From Spirochaetia bacterium (GTDB taxonomy: Bacteria > Spirochaetota > Spirochaetia > Treponematales > Treponemataceae), in assembly GCA_900770075.1 (NCBI GenBank), contig CAAGIZ010000056.1:1-14890 (forward strand): 14,890 nt of DNA, given 5' to 3'. The notes beneath the pieces are model-generated. The model worked only from the letters and a program-made list of their open reading frames with translations. It did no database searches and was not told the origin of the DNA. Each line of letters begins with the position of its first letter. Within the stretch, counting starts at the first letter, position 1. Of the stretch, positions 5,841-12,095 are shown one piece after another. The position numbers and the translations under genes were made by a program.

Positions 5841-5982
5841 TGCGTCAGGGGGTGGAGCAGCGCGCAGCGTTCAGTAACAAGAGGGTCTGCCCGAAACGGG
5901 CAGACCCTCTTGTTACTGAATGTAGGCGGAAGCCGGAACTGCGGAACACCCGACGGCTAGCGTTTTCGCTTGCCGGGACGCC
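5841..5982 (+). repeat. Intergenic modular repeat, element E
   Basis: It opens with TGCGTCAGGGGGTGGAGC and closes with GGGACGCC. The outer pairing is GCGTC (5842-5846) with GACGC (5977-5981), changed from the GCGTT/AACGC of A, B and C on both sides. The first variable module is a perfect 24-bp inverted repeat with a 3-base AAA loop (arms 5870-5893 and 5897-5920). The second is GGCTAGCG-TTTT-CGCTTGCC (5955-5974) with one mismatch. Between them is GGCGGAAGCCGGAA...CCCGAC, matching the middle anchor of element A. The 24-bp hairpin may also serve as a bidirectional terminator after trxA, but no long T-run follows. Confidence 0.75.
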
Positions 5983-6053
5983 AAAAAAACACTATTTATA
6001 GCGTATTAACATAATATTATTAGGAATAAGTACTAATAAGCCATTTTTCGATG

Positions 6054-6082
6054 TTGCACTTTTTTCTGAAATTCACTATAGT
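6054..6082 (+). promoter_or_regulatory. Candidate pflB promoter
   Basis: TTGCAC (6054-6059), a 17-base spacer and TATAGT (6077-6082), with AT-rich DNA upstream (6000-6045). The predicted +1 is near 6089, about 309 bases before the pflB start. The -35 matches only in TTG, so the assignment is tentative. Confidence 0.4.
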
Positions 6083-6397
6083 TTAAGCCATAAAAACAGT
6101 CGCAGTCCTAAAAACGCTGCGAATTATATACCATTTGCTTGAATAAATACGAGCCGGTGTAAATCTGTTTTTGAAACATTCTGGGGAATTTTACCCCGGC
6201 GGATTGACTGTCTTTTTATTCCGGGACTTTCACTTCCGTTTTGCGGTCTTTTTCCCTGCTCAGTTTTCCTGCTGCGGACGTTTTTTCGTTTTGGTACGGT
6301 TTTCTGAGGCTTTGCCCTGCATTTTTCTGCATGTGCATCTTTCTGTTTCAAAAGTCTTTTGCCCCGCTCCGGTTTTATTCAGGAAAGGAGAATTTTT
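6083..6397 (+). other. Long pyrimidine-rich leader before pflB
   Basis: These 315 bases carry no convincing gene; the short open frames have no ribosome binding site or protein-like composition. One small hairpin (GGGG-aatttta-CCCC, 6183-6197) is visible. The second half is T-rich on the + strand. I recognise no riboswitch. If transcription starts near 6089, this is an unusually long leader. A nearer promoter is possible but not obvious. Confidence 0.4.
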
Positions 6398-8752
6398 ATG
6401 GCAGAAGCATGGAACGGTTTTAAAGGCCGCGTTTGGAAAGAAGAAGTAAACGTTCGCGACTTTATCCAGAACAACTACACGCCTTATGAGGGAGACGAGA
6501 AATTCCTCAAAGGGCCGACAGAAGCTACAAACAAGCTCTTCAGCAAGCTTCAGGAACTCCAGAAGGCAGAACACAACAAAAAATCCATCGGTAAAGACGG
6601 AAAAGAAAGAATCGGTGTTCTCGACATGGACACCTCAATCGTTACAGGCCTTACTGCTCACGGTGCCGGCTACATCGACCCGGAACTCAAAGACCTCGAA
6701 CAGGTTGTAGGTCTTCAGACAGACAAGCCTCTCAAACGCGCATTCATGCCTTTCGGCGGAATCAGGATGGCTGAACAGTCCTGCGAACAGTACGGTTACA
6801 CTCCAGATCCGGAACTCCACAAGATTTTTACTGTTTACCACAAAACTCACTCAGACGCTGTATTTGACGTTTACACTCCAGAAATCCGTGCAGTGCGCAA
6901 CTCCCACATCCTTACAGGTCTGCCTGACACTTACGGTCGCGGACGCATCGTTGGAGACTACCGCCGCGTAGCCCTCTACGGTATTGACGCCCTCATCGCC
7001 TACAAGGAGGCCGACAAGGCTAACATCGGCGACGGAACTATGACCGAAGAAGTTATCCGCCTTAAGGAAGAAGTTGCTGAACAGGTTAAAGCCCTCAAAG
7101 GCATGAAGGAAATGGCTAAAATCTACGGATTTGACATTTCTAAACCTGCTTCAAATGCAAAAGAAGCCGTACAGTGGCTCTACTTCGGCTATCTGGCTGC
7201 AATCAAAACCCAGAACGGTGCTGCTATGTCAATCGGACGTGTTTCCACCTTCCTGGATATCTACATCCAGAGGGATATCGAAGCCGGCATCCTGACAGAA
7301 GAACAGGCACAGGAACTGGTAGACCACTTCGTAATGAAGGCACGCATGGTTCGCTTTGCCCGCATCGAATCTTACAACAACCTCTTCTCTGGTGACCCGG
7401 TATGGGCTACTCTGGAAGTAGGTGGTCTGGGACAGGACGGACGCTCTATGGTTACAAAAACCGACTATCGCTTCCTCCACACCCTGGAAAACATGGGACC
7501 TTCTCCAGAGCCAAACATGACAGTTCTCTATTCGAAGAGACTGCCTGAATCATTCCGCCGCTACTGTGCTCATATCTCCATCGAAACTTCATCAATCCAG
7601 TACGAAAACGACGACGTAATGCGCCCGATTTGGGGTGATGACTATTCAATCTGCTGCTGTGTATCCGCAACCCAGACAGGTAAGGAAATGCAGTTCTTCG
7701 GTGCCCGTGCAACCCTGGCAAAAGCCCTCCTTTATGCCATCAACGGCGGACGGGACGAAAAAGGCGGTCTTGCAGAAGGAAAGCAGATTGGTCCTGAACT
7801 CCAGCCAATTACAGCAGACGTTCTCGATGCTTCAAACTACGACGAAGTTATCCGCAAATACAAGGTAATGCTGGAATGGCTTGCTGACCTCTACGTAAAC
7901 TCCCTGAACGCAATCCACTACATGCACGACAAATACTACTACGAAGCAGCAGAACTTGCTCTTGAAGACACAAACCTCAAGAGAACCTTCGCAACAGGTA
8001 TTGCCGGCTTCTCTCACGTTGTAGACTCCCTTTCTGCAATCAAGTATGCAAAGGTAAAGGTTATCCGCGGCGATGTTGAAGTAAAGGTTAAGGACAAGAA
8101 AACAGGCGAAGTTAAGGTTGTAGACGTTGCCAAGAACCAGGCCATCGACTTCAAGGTAGAAGGTGACTTCCCTCGCTACGGACAGGACGATGACAGGGCA
8201 GACGACATTGCAATCTGGCTGCTCAAGACTTTCATGGGCATGATTGCAAAACACCCGACATACCGCAATGCCGAACCTACAACTTCAATCCTTACGATTA
8301 CTTCAAACGTTGTATACGGAAAGGCAACAGGTGCCCTTCCAGACGGACGTCCGGCTCATGAACCGTTCTCTCCAGGAGCATCTCCATCTTACGGTGCAGA
8401 AACAAAGGGTCTGATTAAGTCCCTTAATTCTGTTGCAAAGCTTCCTTACCACTACGCTCTGGACGGAATTTCCAACACTCAGACAATCAACCCGGATGCA
8501 TTGGGACACAACCCGGCAGAAAGAATCGACAACCTTGTAAACGTTCTCGACGGATACTTCTCTCAGGGTTCACACCACCTGAACGTAAACGTATTCGGTG
8601 TAGAAAAACTCAAGGACTGCCAGGCTCACCCGGAAAAACCGGAATATGCAAACTTTACAGTACGCGTTTCCGGCTATGCAGTACGCTTCATCAACCTTAC
8701 AAAAGAACAGCAGGACGACGTAATCGCCCGCACCTGCCACGCTTCCCTGTAG
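6398..8752 (+). CDS. pflB: Pyruvate formate-lyase (formate C-acetyltransferase)
   Basis: This is a 784-residue glycyl-radical enzyme that converts pyruvate and CoA to acetyl-CoA and formate in anaerobic fermentation. The radical loop VRVSGYAVRF carries G759, 25 residues from the end as in Escherichia coli PflB. The catalytic cysteine pair lies in DDYSICCCVSATQTGKEMQFFGARATLAK: C420-C421 align with the known C418-C419, and C419 is an extra third cysteine. Both motifs mark a true PFL rather than a glycerol or choline lyase. It is about 24 residues longer than the 760-residue E. coli enzyme, mainly through a Lys/Val-rich insert (VEVKVKDKKTGEVKVVDVAK) at about residues 562-581. I chose the ATG at 6398 because AGGAAAGGAG (6381-6390) precedes it; the in-frame ATG at 6359 has no such site. 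pflA follows. Confidence 0.97.
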   Translation: MAEAWNGFKGRVWKEEVNVRDFIQNNYTPYEGDEKFLKGPTEATNKLFSKLQELQKAEHNKKSIGKDGKERIGVLDMDTSIVTGLTAHGAGYIDPELKDLEQVVGLQTDKPLKRAFMPFGGIRMAEQSCEQYGYTPDPELHKIFTVYHKTHSDAVFDVYTPEIRAVRNSHILTGLPDTYGRGRIVGDYRRVALYGIDALIAYKEADKANIGDGTMTEEVIRLKEEVAEQVKALKGMKEMAKIYGFDISKPASNAKEAVQWLYFGYLAAIKTQNGAAMSIGRVSTFLDIYIQRDIEAGILTEEQAQELVDHFVMKARMVRFARIESYNNLFSGDPVWATLEVGGLGQDGRSMVTKTDYRFLHTLENMGPSPEPNMTVLYSKRLPESFRRYCAHISIETSSIQYENDDVMRPIWGDDYSICCCVSATQTGKEMQFFGARATLAKALLYAINGGRDEKGGLAEGKQIGPELQPITADVLDASNYDEVIRKYKVMLEWLADLYVNSLNAIHYMHDKYYYEAAELALEDTNLKRTFATGIAGFSHVVDSLSAIKYAKVKVIRGDVEVKVKDKKTGEVKVVDVAKNQAIDFKVEGDFPRYGQDDDRADDIAIWLLKTFMGMIAKHPTYRNAEPTTSILTITSNVVYGKATGALPDGRPAHEPFSPGASPSYGAETKGLIKSLNSVAKLPYHYALDGISNTQTINPDALGHNPAERIDNLVNVLDGYFSQGSHHLNVNVFGVEKLKDCQAHPEKPEYANFTVRVSGYAVRFINLTKEQQDDVIARTCHASL

Positions 8753-8770
8753 GTTTTAAGAAGTCTAAAA

Positions 8771-8924
8771 CGGCCTGACAAACAGGCCGCTCAAAAGGGC
8801 ACCTTAAAGGAAACCGATTTGGGAAAACTGAAAAAACAAACTGCAAAAATAAAATCTGCAAAAAGCGTTTTTTCGGCTGCCCTTCTAAAGTTTTCTTGAG
8901 GTGCCTTTTTTTATCAAAAGGCAC
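8771..8924 (+). promoter_or_regulatory. pflB-pflA gap with competing hairpins
   Basis: The first hairpin after pflB is CGGCCTG-acaaa-CAGGCCG (8771-8789). Further on, AGGTGCC (8899-8905), followed by seven T (8906-8912), can pair with GGCACCT (8798-8804) about 95 bases upstream, giving a terminator-like shape. Alternatively GTGCCTTTT (8901-8909) can pair with AAAAGGCAC (8916-8924), a 9-bp hairpin touching the pflA ribosome binding site. The two pairings share GTGCC and exclude each other. This may set the pflB:pflA ratio; that is inference. Confidence 0.45.
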
Positions 8925-8938
8925 AGAGAGGCATCGAA

Positions 8939-9685
8939 ATGAAAGGATTTATTCACCAGTTTGAAAGTTTTGGCTGCGTAGACGGTCCCGGCTCCCGTTT
9001 TATAGTTTTTACCGCCGGCTGCAACATGCGCTGCAAATACTGCCACAACCCCGACACCTGGATTATGAAGCAGGGCAAAGAGTACGAGCCTGAAGAAGTT
9101 CTGAAAGAAGCCCTAACCTGCCGTTCCTACTGGGGCAAAAAGGGAGGCATCACCGTAAGCGGCGGAGAGCCTCTGCTTCAAATCGACTTTCTAACCGAAC
9201 TTTTTACGCTTGCAAAAAAAGAAGGCATAAACACCTGCATCGACACGGCAGGAGAACCGTTCACAAAGGAAGGAGAATGGTTTGAAAAGTTCAAAAAGCT
9301 CATGGAAGTTACAGACATCCTGCTTATGGACATAAAGCACATCGACGAAGAAGAGCATAAAAAACTCACAGGCCGCACCGGAAAAAACATCCGCCAGATG
9401 TTCGCCTATCTGGACGAAATAAAAAAGCCAATCTGGATACGCCACGTTCTTGTTCCGGGAATTACCGACAACGACGAATATCTTGTACAGACAAGGGACT
9501 TTATCCGCACCCTTTCCAATGTTTACCGGGTCGAAGTCCTGCCATACCACAGCCTTGCCGTACCAAAATACAAGGATTTGGGCATAAAATACCCTCTGGA
9601 AGACACACCTTCCCCTTCAAAAGAAAGAATCGAAAACGCAAGAAAAATTCTTGAATGTGACAAATACACCCGCTGGGAAGAATAA
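8939..9685 (+). CDS. pflA: Pyruvate formate-lyase activating enzyme (radical SAM)
   Basis: This 248-residue enzyme, close to the 246 of E. coli PflA, uses S-adenosylmethionine and a [4Fe-4S] cluster to place the glycyl radical on PflB. The cluster motif CNMRCKYC has C28, C32 and C35 (CxxxCxxC), and the SAM-binding GGEP is at 75-78. The start MKGFIHQFESFGCVDGPGSRFIVF is typical of PflA. It lacks the extra ferredoxin-like cysteine insert of other glycyl-radical activases, so it is specific for PFL-type partners. AGAGAGG (8925-8931) is 7 bases before the ATG. It lies 186 bases after pflB on the same strand and is probably co-transcribed, with the structured gap between them possibly lowering its expression. 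It converges on the lytic transglycosylase gene. Confidence 0.96.
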   Translation: MKGFIHQFESFGCVDGPGSRFIVFTAGCNMRCKYCHNPDTWIMKQGKEYEPEEVLKEALTCRSYWGKKGGITVSGGEPLLQIDFLTELFTLAKKEGINTCIDTAGEPFTKEGEWFEKFKKLMEVTDILLMDIKHIDEEEHKKLTGRTGKNIRQMFAYLDEIKKPIWIRHVLVPGITDNDEYLVQTRDFIRTLSNVYRVEVLPYHSLAVPKYKDLGIKYPLEDTPSPSKERIENARKILECDKYTRWEE

Positions 9686-9850
9686 GGGTGGCTGGGGCTT
9701 AAAAAGCCCCACCGGGCTTTTGCGCTATAAAATTGCTGCGCAAATAAACGAGTTTTGTTGTGCAGCAACAAAACTCGCAGGGGTGGCACTTGTGCCATCC
9801 CCGTATCCCTGCCACGACAGTGGCAGGCCGTGCGCGGTTTCGCCGTCCTG
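9686..9850. repeat. Hairpin cluster between convergent genes
   Basis: Five inverted repeats sit end to end. They are TGGGGCTT-aaa-AAGCCCCA (9693-9711); TTTGCGC/GCGCAAA (9719-9725, 9738-9744); a perfect 12-bp hairpin with a TGCAG loop (arms 9749-9760 and 9766-9777); GGGGTGGCAC-TT-GTGCCATCCCC (9780-9802, one bulge); and CCTGCCAC-gaca-GTGGCAGG (9808-9827). The zone probably ends transcription or protects 3' ends for pflA and the opposing gene. It does not clearly match the A-E scaffold or F2. Confidence 0.6.
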
Positions 9851-10597
9851 TTATTTTTTTGCCAGAGTGGTGTTTTTCTGAGGAGTATTGAAGAACACTG
9901 CTACGTCCGAGTTAAAGCGGCTTTCCAGTTTTGAACGGTATGCGCTGATTTTTGCCACGTAGTTTAAAGTGTGCTGAGGGGTTTTGTTTGCCCGCACCCG
10001 GGTAGTACCGGCGTTATACATGGCAAGAGCCGTAACATCGTTACCCTTGCCGGCAAGATCCATGCACCAGCGGAGATGCACCATACCGTACTTTGCACTG
10101 GTAGCCGGATCAAAAAAGTCCTCTTCCGTAAGGTTTGGAAAAGAAGCACTGTTCAGCTGGAACAGCCCCCGGTCTACCGTAGCATTGGAATTTCTGTTTA
10201 CGGCATTGGGCTTAAAACGACTTTCCACAAAGGCAAGGCTGAAAGCCAGACTCAAAGGAATGTTGTTTTTGTCTGCATTTTCCAAAATAGACAGGGCAAC
10301 CACCCGGCTGCCTGTTACCTGAGTGTAAAACCATTCAACAGAGGCTCTGGAATGAGGCTGGCGGTAAAGCTCAAGCCCGGCATCGTTTTCCCCGGCAAAT
10401 TCAAAATATTCGGGCTTAAGCCCCATATCCATGGCAAGTTCTTCAGAGTATTTTGAATTGACAAGTTCTGCACAGGACTCCAGCCCCGGTTCAGTTTCTT
10501 CAGAGGGAAGCAGATAATTTATCAGCAGGCACACACTTAAAAACAAAATGCTGACAGGCAAAACTCCCCTGAACAATTTTGCAGTATATGAACTCAT
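9851..10597 (-). CDS. Membrane-anchored lytic transglycosylase (SLT domain)
   Basis: This is a 248-residue protein. A hydrophobic segment (about residues 12-30, VLPVSILFLSVCLLINYLL) anchors it in the inner membrane or acts as an uncleaved signal, with the catalytic domain outside. Residues about 97-225 form an SLT/GH23 domain: LAFSLAFVESRFKPNAVN with catalytic E125, then DRGLFQLN (142-149) and LAMYNAGTTRVR (191-202). All three are diagnostic motifs. Such enzymes cleave the MurNAc-GlcNAc bond and leave 1,6-anhydroMurNAc, for wall turnover or insertion of large assemblies such as flagella. I prefer the ATG at 10597 because GAAGG (10606-10602) precedes it. An in-frame ATG at 10618 would add seven residues (MCKYEGI) but has no ribosome binding site. 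No neighbour shares its pathway except the distant FemAB-like gene. Confidence 0.88.
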   Translation of the reverse strand: MSSYTAKLFRGVLPVSILFLSVCLLINYLLPSEETEPGLESCAELVNSKYSEELAMDMGLKPEYFEFAGENDAGLELYRQPHSRASVEWFYTQVTGSRVVALSILENADKNNIPLSLAFSLAFVESRFKPNAVNRNSNATVDRGLFQLNSASFPNLTEEDFFDPATSAKYGMVHLRWCMDLAGKGNDVTALAMYNAGTTRVRANKTPQHTLNYVAKISAYRSKLESRFNSDVAVFFNTPQKNTTLAKK

Positions 10598-10736
10598 AAT
10601 GCCTTCATATTTGCACATTTACCCGGTAAATTCAATTAGAGTTTTTAGAATAAATTGTAATATCCTGCATATTTTTCAATATTTTGCAATTATCTGCAAA
10701 GAAACGCAAATACCAGCAAGATTATCCGGCAATCCC

Positions 10737-11168
10737 TTAGTATAAAACAACGCCTTCCATACAAGGGGTTTTTGCAAAATAGACATAATGAGGGTGCTTT
10801 TCAGAAATCTTTTCCATAAAGTCGTCCAGCACGTCCCTGTCTTCCGCAACTTCCTTTACAAGGGCAACCCCGATTACAGACTTGCAGTCCTTCAACCGGC
10901 GTACGGTGTGCTTTATGGCATTGTTAAACTGACCCGGCGTTGCATTCTTGTCGTAGACCGGCTCCAGAAAGACAAATTCGTTTTTTTCTTCAAGGGTCTT
11001 TAACTCTTCCCGAAGCTTTGCAAGAAAACTTTCGTTGTACTCTTCTTCAGCACCCTCAACATCGCTCCACTTTACGGGAAAAGCCATTTTTTCGGTTACA
11101 GGAACTTCTTCCCCGGTGATTTTAAAAAGTTTATTTTCTTTTGACTCAAAAAGTTTTTCGAATTTCAT
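10737..11168 (-). CDS. Unrecognised 143-residue hypothetical protein
   Basis: I do not recognise this protein. It is soluble, with no signal peptide or membrane segment, and is rich in Glu and Lys (KFEKLFESKENKLFKITGEEVPVTEK). The centre is probably helical (FLAKLREELKTLEEKNEFVFLEPV, then FNNAIKHTVRRLKDCKSVIGVALVKEV). The second half alternates strand-like and helical segments, as in a small alpha/beta domain. It has two Cys (in KDCKS and TPCMEG). I chose the ATG at 11168 because GGAGAT stands a few bases before it. An upstream in-frame ATG at 11228 would add 20 residues with no ribosome binding site. A terminator (11248-11281) separates it from the PTS gene, so it probably has its own promoter, which I could not identify. 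The typical ribosome binding site and codon use support a real gene. Confidence 0.75.
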   Translation of the reverse strand: MKFEKLFESKENKLFKITGEEVPVTEKMAFPVKWSDVEGAEEEYNESFLAKLREELKTLEEKNEFVFLEPVYDKNATPGQFNNAIKHTVRRLKDCKSVIGVALVKEVAEDRDVLDDFMEKISEKHPHYVYFAKTPCMEGVVLY

Positions 11169-11247
11169 TTTATCTCCAAAATGCCATGCAGGCGGCAAAT
11201 GCCCGGCTGTATGCCAGACAAAGGGCAAACTTCAGATTCGTGCAAAT

Positions 11248-11281
11248 AAAAAAAGCCCCTGACCACACCGGTCAAGAGCCT
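11248..11281 (-). terminator. Rho-independent terminator of the PTS IIA gene
   Basis: Read on the - strand, GGCTCTTGACC (11280-11270) pairs with GGTCAGGGGC (11264-11255) around a 5-base loop, with two G-U wobbles. A run of seven T follows (11254-11248). It lies 21 bases after the PTS IIA stop. Confidence 0.85.
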
Positions 11282-11301
11282 CTTCTTTCCTGCCGAAAAA
11301 A

Positions 11302-11748
11302 CTATTCGGTAAGGATTTTTATAACTTCAGCCTTGTCCTGAGTGCTGAGAATCTGCTGGCGCTTTTCTGCACTCTTGAACAGAAGGCTAACCTCTGCCAA
11401 AAACTGAAGGTGCGGACCGGTCTTGTTTACCGGCGAAAGCGTCATGATAAATATACGGCACGGTTCCTGATCCAGAGAATCAAAGTCCACAGGATTGTCT
11501 GAAATACCGATACAGGCAACCAAATCGGACACGGTGTCAGTCTTTCCGTGAGGGATTGCGATTCCATGCTTCATACCAGTAGACATTTTGCGTTCCCGGT
11601 CGAGTACACATTCACGGGCAGCAGCCTTGTCGGTTACTTTGCCTGCCTTGATTAAAATCTCAAGCATCTCGTCGATGATGTCTTCTTTTGTTTTACCCTG
11701 CAGATGAAGCTCTACAGTTTCAGGTGTTAATACAGTTCTCAAGTCCAT
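11302..11748 (-). CDS. PTS fructose/nitrogen-type EIIA protein (PtsN-like)
   Basis: This is a 148-residue single-domain EIIA-2 protein. The phospho-accepting histidine is H67 in KHGIAIPHGK, and the flanking STGMKHGIAIPHGKT and PCRIFIMTLSP...HLQFLAEVSLLF are typical of the fructose/PtsN class. No EIIB or EIIC domain is fused or adjacent, so it is either a regulatory PtsN-type protein or the IIA partner of a distant permease. In treponemes, isolated HPr, HprK and PtsN proteins with a regulatory rather than transport role are known. The start codon is preceded by two TAAACT repeats and no usable ribosome binding site; a GGAGAG lies too far away (12 bases). Promoter placement suggests a leaderless mRNA. 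It diverges from the chemoreceptor gene and has its own terminator. Confidence 0.9.
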   Translation of the reverse strand: MDLRTVLTPETVELHLQGKTKEDIIDEMLEILIKAGKVTDKAAARECVLDRERKMSTGMKHGIAIPHGKTDTVSDLVACIGISDNPVDFDSLDQEPCRIFIMTLSPVNKTGPHLQFLAEVSLLFKSAEKRQQILSTQDKAEVIKILTE

Positions 11749-11754
11749 AGTTTA

Positions 11755-11783
11755 AGTTTACTCTCCATTGTTACCAAAGTCAA
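11755..11783 (-). promoter_or_regulatory. Promoter of the PTS IIA gene, predicted leaderless
   Basis: On the - strand there is TTGACT (11783-11778), a 17-base spacer and TAAACT (11760-11755). Six bases (a second TAAACT, 11754-11749) separate it from the ATG at 11748, so the expected +1 falls on the A of the start codon. The -10 is identical to that proposed for serC. Confidence 0.62.
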
Positions 11784-11873
11784 GAATTATTTTAGTGAAT
11801 TTTCCATTAGTAAAAATCGTCTCCGGCTTTTTTTGTGCTGGTGTGGTTTGGTGCTGCATTTTTGTGGGGTTTA

Positions 11874-11902
11874 TTGAAGTTACGGCTTTTTTTTTCTACA
11901 AT
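11874..11902 (+). promoter_or_regulatory. Candidate promoter of the chemoreceptor gene
   Basis: TTGAAG (11874-11879), a 17-base spacer containing a T-run, and TACAAT (11897-11902). The expected +1 near 11909 gives a 5' leader of about 187 bases that contains repeat element D. Confidence 0.45.
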
Positions 11903-11929
11903 GCTGGTGATGAGTTTTGGGGCTTTGCC

Positions 11930-12063
11930 GGACAAGGGGCTGGAGCGGTGAGCACAGCGAAAACAAGGTTTTTCAAAGGCTTTTGAAAAACCTTGGTCGG
12001 AGGCGAAAGCCGTAGCCGCGGAAAGCCCGGTTTTTGGAAGTATCTTCCAAAAAGCCGCCCGAA
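11930..12063 (+). repeat. Intergenic modular repeat, element D (divergent copy)
   Basis: It has GGGGCTGGAGCGGTGAGC, then a perfect 14-bp hairpin with a 4-base loop (arms 11964-11977 and 11982-11995), then GGAGGCGAAAGCCG...GCGGAAAGCCCG as the middle anchor, then a perfect 10-bp hairpin (arms 12031-12040 and 12044-12053), then GCCGCCCG. The order matches A, B and E, but the outer GCGTT/AACGC pair is not recognisable. It lies in the proposed leader of the chemoreceptor mRNA. Confidence 0.6.
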
Positions 12064-12095
12064 CTGAAAAAAATACGGACTGTCTGGAGAAAAGA

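Noticed and set aside
6060..6076. Possible Rex site in the pflB promoter spacer (CTGAAATTCAC)
   Set aside because: Only one half-site resembles the consensus and the spacing between the arms is wrong.
6171..6449. Small open frames in the pflB leader
   Set aside because: Phe/Cys-rich translation of a T-rich leader, no ribosome binding site, and overlap with the pflB start.
10598..10618. Upstream start for the lytic transglycosylase at 10618
   Set aside because: No ribosome binding site there, whereas GAAGG precedes the ATG at 10597.
11169..11228. Longer form of the hypothetical protein starting at 11228
   Set aside because: The extra 20 residues lack a ribosome binding site; GGAGAT directly precedes the ATG at 11168.
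11749..12095. Replication origin in the divergent gap
   Set aside because: No clear DnaA boxes and no dnaA, dnaN or gyrB neighbours; only the skew change hints at it, so it is kept as a finding and not annotated.
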